This document shows positions 6,890 to 9,950 of a stretch of DNA of 9,950 bases, in pieces; position 1 is the first letter of the stretch, and the number at the start of each line of letters is the position of its first letter. Below the pieces are notes generated by a model. It saw only the letters and a program-made list of their open reading frames with translations, made no database searches and was not told where the DNA came from. A program made the position numbers and the translations under genes. Source of the stretch: Acidobacteriota bacterium (GTDB lineage: Bacteria > Acidobacteriota > Terriglobia > Terriglobales > Acidobacteriaceae); contig JANXQR010000409.1 in the NCBI GenBank assembly GCA_025353435.1, positions 1 to 9,950 of the forward strand, written 5' to 3'.

Positions 6890-7888
6890 TTAAACCCCCG
6901 CAGGCTTCGGATCTTCCGGATCGTACTGCGCCACCTTGATCTTGCGCGCCAACCCAAGTTTCGACAAAATCCAAATCCCATAGAAGTTGGGGTCGACCTC
7001 GTACCACTTCAGGCCGTGCTTTGCCGAGACCGGGTGCGCGTGGTGGTTGTTATGCCAGCCTTCGCCGCCCGTCAGCAGGGCCACCCACCAGTTGTTGCGC
7101 GAGGCGTCCTTGGTCTCAAAGCGGCGGCTGCCCCACATGTGCGTGGCCGAATTCACCAGCCAGGTGGTGTGCAAGCCGAGAGTCACCCGCAGCAAAACAC
7201 CCCAAAGAACCATGGCGATGCCGTTGACGAAGCCGCCCCAGATCCAGCCGCCGGCAAGCAGAAGCACGCCGCTCGCGACCAGGGGAACCCAGTGGTACTT
7301 GCTCAGCCAGACATGGAACTTGTCCTTGCGAAGGTCCGGCGAGTAGCGCGCCAGCGCCTCGGTCTGGTCGTGGAGCGACTTTCCGAAGAAGATCCAGCCC
7401 ATGTGGGCCCACCAGCCGCCCTCGTTGGGGGTGTGGGGGTCGCCTTCGTGGTCGCTGAGCTGGTGATGCACGCGGTGTGTGGACACCCAGAAGATCGGCC
7501 CGCCCTCCAGCGAGAGCGTGGCGCACACCGTCATGATGTACTCAAGCCACTTGGGAACGTAATAGCCGCGATGCGTGAGCAGGCGGTGATAGCACATGCC
7601 AATACCCACGTTGATGGCCAAAATGTAGAGAATCGCCGCGACAGCCAGCCGCTGCCAGCTGAAAAAGAAGAACGCCGCCAGAGCGCCAACATGGAACAGG
7701 CTCATGGCCACCAATGTGATCCAGTTCACGCCGAAGGGAATCGTAGCCTTCTTGCCCATGCGGATTTGATCGCGCGCGGCAACCACATGCATCACAACGG
7801 ATGCGGAAGAAGAGGGAGCGCCATGGATCGGCTTCGCGGCGACGACTGCGGTGTCTTCGGTAGGTCTTGCGGGGACGATTGTTGCCAT
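6890..7888 (-). CDS. Delta-9-type fatty acid (acyl-CoA) desaturase
   Basis: This integral membrane di-iron enzyme introduces a cis double bond into saturated acyl chains, probably at C-9, using oxygen and an electron donor, and so tunes membrane fluidity. The 332-residue protein has the three diagnostic histidine boxes: HRLLTH (101-106), HRVHH (138-142) and HNNHH (279-283), plus NSATHMWG (246-253). Hydrophobic segments lie at about 53-76, 80-98, 200-216 and 219-238, the usual arrangement with the boxes facing the cytoplasm. About 50 polar N-terminal residues precede the first helix. I chose ATG at 7888, with AGGAAA 9 bases upstream. ATG at 7930 would add 14 residues but lies about where transcription should begin and lacks a ribosome site. 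The longer frame to 8167 is not membrane-like. No fused cytochrome b5 or ferredoxin domain is present, so the electron donor is encoded elsewhere. The substrate (CoA, ACP or phospholipid ester) is not readable from sequence. Confidence 0.93.
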   Translation of the reverse strand: MATIVPARPTEDTAVVAAKPIHGAPSSSASVVMHVVAARDQIRMGKKATIPFGVNWITLVAMSLFHVGALAAFFFFSWQRLAVAAILYILAINVGIGMCYHRLLTHRGYYVPKWLEYIMTVCATLSLEGGPIFWVSTHRVHHQLSDHEGDPHTPNEGGWWAHMGWIFFGKSLHDQTEALARYSPDLRKDKFHVWLSKYHWVPLVASGVLLLAGGWIWGGFVNGIAMVLWGVLLRVTLGLHTTWLVNSATHMWGSRRFETKDASRNNWWVALLTGGEGWHNNHHAHPVSAKHGLKWYEVDPNFYGIWILSKLGLARKIKVAQYDPEDPKPAGV

Positions 7889-7936
7889 GCGGTAGGGTTT
7901 CCTCACGCGAGTGGACGAAATCCCACTCATAGCTCG

Positions 7937-7942
7937 ATTGTA
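7937..7942 (-). promoter_or_regulatory. Candidate -10 box for the desaturase gene
   Basis: TACAAT on the minus strand matches five of six bases of the sigma-70 -10 consensus. Transcription would begin near 7930, leaving a leader of about 40 bases with a Shine-Dalgarno before the ATG at 7888. The -35 region is poor: the nearest GTGACA is 20 bases away. Confidence 0.3.
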
Positions 7943-8165
7943 GCCCAGCAGACAATCAACGATGTCACGCCAGGCCAAAATCGGATGAAAAAGCTCCAGA
8001 ATATTGAGCGTTGTGTGCGCTTCGTCACAAACAGACGCGGGTCCTTGCACCGCTTCAACAACAAACCCTTCAAAATCAGTCTCCCTGATCGGGCCGTCTG
8101 CTATGCTCCTGCCATTCCCAAACACTCTCCGCAACCGCCCGACTGCGGTCCGCCCCCTTGAAACC

Positions 8166-8200
8166 AAGACAGGTAACGCAAGACAGCAAACCTAAGACAG
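8166..8200 (+). repeat. Three direct AAGACAG repeats, 14-base period
   Basis: AAGACAG occurs identically at 8166-8172, 8180-8186 and 8194-8200. The starts are exactly 14 bases apart and the 7-base spacers differ (GTAACGC, CAAACCT). The array ends 15 bases before the TMEM175 start codon and just before its Shine-Dalgarno. It could be a regulator site in DNA or RNA, or chance. A period of 14 is not a whole number of helical turns. Confidence 0.6.
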
Positions 8201-8215
8201 AATATTGGAGCCGCA

Positions 8216-8812
8216 ATGGCAAGCGAAACAAGCCGGATCGAAGCCTTCTCAGACGGAATCTTTTCGATCGCCGCCACCCTGCTGGTCCTCGAGCTGAAGC
8301 CGCCGGCTCCCAACCTTCCGTTCTGGCACGGACTGGTGGCGCAGTGGCCGGGGTTCGCTGCCTTCCTGCTCAGTTTCCTGTTCATCGGCATCATGTGGAT
8401 CAACCACCATCGCCTCTTCACGCACGTCCGGCGGTCAGACGACATGCTGCTGCTGAGTAATCTTCTTTTGCTGCTCGGCGTGGTCTGGGTACCCTACGCA
8501 ACCTCGTTGATGGCGCAGGCCGTAACCAGGGGCAACCTTCTTGATGCAGCCATTCTCTACAACGGCTCTTACCTTGCCATCGCGCTGCTCTACAACCTCT
8601 TGTTCTATACGTGTATCCGACGCAAGCTCGTCGACTGCGACTTCTCTGCCGTGCGAAACATTGCCAGAAGCTACATCATCGGCCCCTCGATCTACGCGCT
8701 GTGCCTGGCCATCACGTGGTGGAACGTCCCGCTGAGCCTTTCTATCAATGCCGGAATGGCTCTCTACTTCCTGCTCTCGCCAAGCCTGCGGGGAAAGCGC
8801 CCTCGAGCTTGA
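8216..8812 (+). CDS. TMEM175-family (DUF1211) potassium channel homologue
   Basis: Bacterial TMEM175 proteins are potassium-permeable channels of the inner membrane, unrelated to the classical P-loop channels. The family signature sits at the N-terminus: RIEAFSDGIFSIAATLLVLE (7-26), with R7 and F11-S12-D13-G14 conserved in helix 1, which lines the pore. WINHHRLF (61-68) after helix 2 is also typical. The 198-residue protein has six hydrophobic segments, about 11-27, 45-62, 77-98, 111-131, 150-168 and 171-187, matching the single six-helix repeat of bacterial members, which assemble as tetramers. The ATG at 8216 has GGAG 5 bases upstream, and the signature begins within seven residues, so the start is secure. 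The gene is divergent from the desaturase and convergent with the hydrolase gene. Channel activity is known for some members; here it is inferred from homology. Confidence 0.9.
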   Translation: MASETSRIEAFSDGIFSIAATLLVLELKPPAPNLPFWHGLVAQWPGFAAFLLSFLFIGIMWINHHRLFTHVRRSDDMLLLSNLLLLLGVVWVPYATSLMAQAVTRGNLLDAAILYNGSYLAIALLYNLLFYTCIRRKLVDCDFSAVRNIARSYIIGPSIYALCLAITWWNVPLSLSINAGMALYFLLSPSLRGKRPRA

Positions 8813-8867
8813 TAATCCGCGGCAGGCAAACCGTCCGGAGGGATCGGAGGACGCCAATCGCATTTCC

Positions 8868-9950
8868 CTACCGCAGGCTGGCTTCTTCGAATACAACCTT
8901 GACCAGGTTCGCCGTCATATCATCGAAAGCCGCGTCCAAATCTTTATCCTTGCCAACAAATCGCTCCCGAAACGGCATCAAGTCCACCGCCCCTTTTACC
9001 TCATCGAGAGTGCGAAACATCGCCGGGCCGCTCTGCCTTAGCTTGGCGTTCACCTGCTCAACCGCACTCTTCATCAGATCCTGCATCAGGTAGACATAGG
9101 CCTTGTCGTGCATGACCGGCCCGTGTCCCGGAACAATCGTATCCGCGTCCAATTGCGCGAGCTTCTGCAGGGTTTGAATCCACTCGACCGGATAGCCGTC
9201 GTAGATGTAGGGAATCGGTTGGACGACGAGATCGCCCGCCACCACAATTCTCTCTTTAGGGAGATACACGATCGCGTCGCCTGAAGTGTTGCCTCGTCCG
9301 AGGAACTTGACCTCAACTTCCCGATTGCCTATATCAATGGTGAAATCCTGATCGAACGTGAGAGTCGCACTTTGAAACGTAACTTTTCTTAGCTCGTCGA
9401 TCACTGCCGCACGCCGAGTCAGCGCAGTTCTCACTTCCGTTGTCTCGTCCTTTGTCAAGGTGTGTCCGGCCCCTGTTTTCCCGGTGTCGAGCATTTTTTG
9501 GAGAGCGGCTCTACCGTTTTCTTCCCGGCTCGCTGACCCCGGACCGAACATGTCCATGTCCTTCTTTGTTTCCGCATGGGCGATGATGGTCAGCGAAGGA
9601 AAGGCCTCCATGTAGACGCGATTTCCCAGGTTGTGATCGTTGTGAAAGTGCGTGTTCAGCAGGAAGGTTATGGGCTTGTTCGTCCACTGACGGATTTGAG
9701 CAATGTCTTCCCGAGCCGCGGACGGCAGAAAGCATGAATCCACCACAAATACCTGCCGCTCGCCAACGATGACGGTCGTATTCCCGCTGGCGAATCCGTC
9801 ACCCGCATCCTGGTGCTGAATTTCATACACGCCTTCGGCTAGCGTGGTCACTTTTCGATCGGTCTGCCCAGGCATTGGCGTGGCGGCAGAAAGTCCTAAC
9901 GCAAAGATCGTGAGAAGTGGAAGTGAAAAGAGCTGCCACGAATAGGCGCG
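8868..9950 (-). CDS. Exported metallo-beta-lactamase-fold hydrolase (5' end beyond window)
   Basis: This is an MBL-fold metal-dependent hydrolase, probably periplasmic, with unknown substrate. The frame is open to the right edge. Upstream of the ATG at 9875, 25 more in-frame codons read as the hydrophobic part of a signal peptide (LFSLPLLTIFALGLSAATP), so 9875 is an internal methionine and the true start lies beyond 9950. Counting from that methionine, the metal motif THFHNDH is intact (H76, H78, D80, H81), the bridging aspartate is in VVAGDLV (D215), and VPGHGPVMHD supplies H251. The position that normally gives the third histidine (GRGHT) reads GRGNTSGD, with N196. A helical C-terminal region (about 258-335) follows. 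The overall form recalls the broad beta-lactamase/glyoxalase II-like group more than a resistance enzyme. Lactamase activity should not be assumed. Confidence 0.88.
   Translation of the reverse strand, partial: RAYSWQLFSLPLLTIFALGLSAATPMPGQTDRKVTTLAEGVYEIQHQDAGDGFASGNTTVIVGERQVFVVDSCFLPSAAREDIAQIRQWTNKPITFLLNTHFHNDHNLGNRVYMEAFPSLTIIAHAETKKDMDMFGPGSASREENGRAALQKMLDTGKTGAGHTLTKDETTEVRTALTRRAAVIDELRKVTFQSATLTFDQDFTIDIGNREVEVKFLGRGNTSGDAIVYLPKERIVVAGDLVVQPIPYIYDGYPVEWIQTLQKLAQLDADTIVPGHGPVMHDKAYVYLMQDLMKSAVEQVNAKLRQSGPAMFRTLDEVKGAVDLMPFRERFVGKDKDLDAAFDDMTANLVKVVFEEASLR

Larger units (their letters stand above)
7889..8215. other. Divergent intergenic region, desaturase / TMEM175 channel
   Basis: These 327 bases separate two divergent genes. 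On the desaturase side there is a candidate -10 box (7937-7942). On the channel side there is a three-copy AAGACAG repeat (8166-8200) and a Shine-Dalgarno GGAG (8207-8210), 5 bases before the start. A 5-base inverted repeat, CCGCA(N10)TGCGG, lies at 8129-8148. I see no protein-coding signal: the long frames here have no ribosome site and no plausible composition. Confidence 0.6.

Noticed and set aside
7016..8161. 381-residue plus-strand frame opposite the desaturase
   Set aside because: It is antisense to a gene with all three histidine boxes and is rich in Arg, His, Gln and Ala, with no recognisable domain or ribosome site. It also runs through the intergenic region.
7889..8167. N-terminal extension of the desaturase to 425 residues
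   Set aside because: The added residues resemble no desaturase N-terminus, and a good -10 box and ribosome site lie within this stretch, upstream of the ATG at 7888.
8826..8856. Possible terminator between the TMEM175 and hydrolase genes
   Set aside because: CGTCC and GGACG could pair over a 12-base loop, but the stem is short and there is no T-tract.

Overview
The window looks like an ordinary chromosomal segment from a Gram-negative (diderm) bacterium, most likely an acidobacterium (Terriglobia-like). The diderm call rests on a Kdo hydroxylase gene, which acts on the LPS inner core. The acidobacterial guess is an inference from the diguanylate cyclase architecture (OB-like periplasmic repeats, a GAF-like linker, then GGDEF) and from the moderately high GC content. 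I could not run a database search to confirm it.

Layout, left to right. The minus strand carries the 5' 351 codons of a D-alanine--D-alanine ligase (ddl), which runs off the left edge. Upstream of it in the same direction is an arginase (rocF-type). Divergent from arginase, on the plus strand, is a 780-residue membrane-bound diguanylate cyclase. It converges on a minus-strand gene for a 249-residue protein that I do not recognise. Divergent from that gene is a plus-strand pair: a small two-helix membrane protein and a Kdo 3-hydroxylase (kdoO), whose Shine-Dalgarno overlaps the stop codon of the small gene. kdoO converges on a minus-strand delta-9-type fatty acid desaturase. A 327-base divergent intergenic region, holding a three-copy 14-base-period repeat, separates the desaturase from a plus-strand TMEM175-family (DUF1211) potassium channel homologue. 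That gene converges on an exported metallo-beta-lactamase-fold hydrolase, whose 5' end lies beyond the right edge.

Functionally this is a mixed neighbourhood with a cell-envelope flavour: peptidoglycan precursor synthesis (ddl), LPS core modification (kdoO), membrane lipid unsaturation (desaturase), a cation channel and c-di-GMP signalling. Genes alternate in strand and only the small membrane gene and kdoO look like an operon, so no pathway links the whole window. I saw no mobile element, CRISPR array, tRNA, rRNA or defence cassette.

I found no convincing undescribed multi-gene system. The points most worth a second look are the AAGACAG triplet upstream of the TMEM175 gene, the missing zinc-ligand histidine in the metallo-beta-lactamase-fold protein, the repeated periplasmic modules of the cyclase, the small membrane protein coupled to kdoO, and the unrecognised 249-residue protein.
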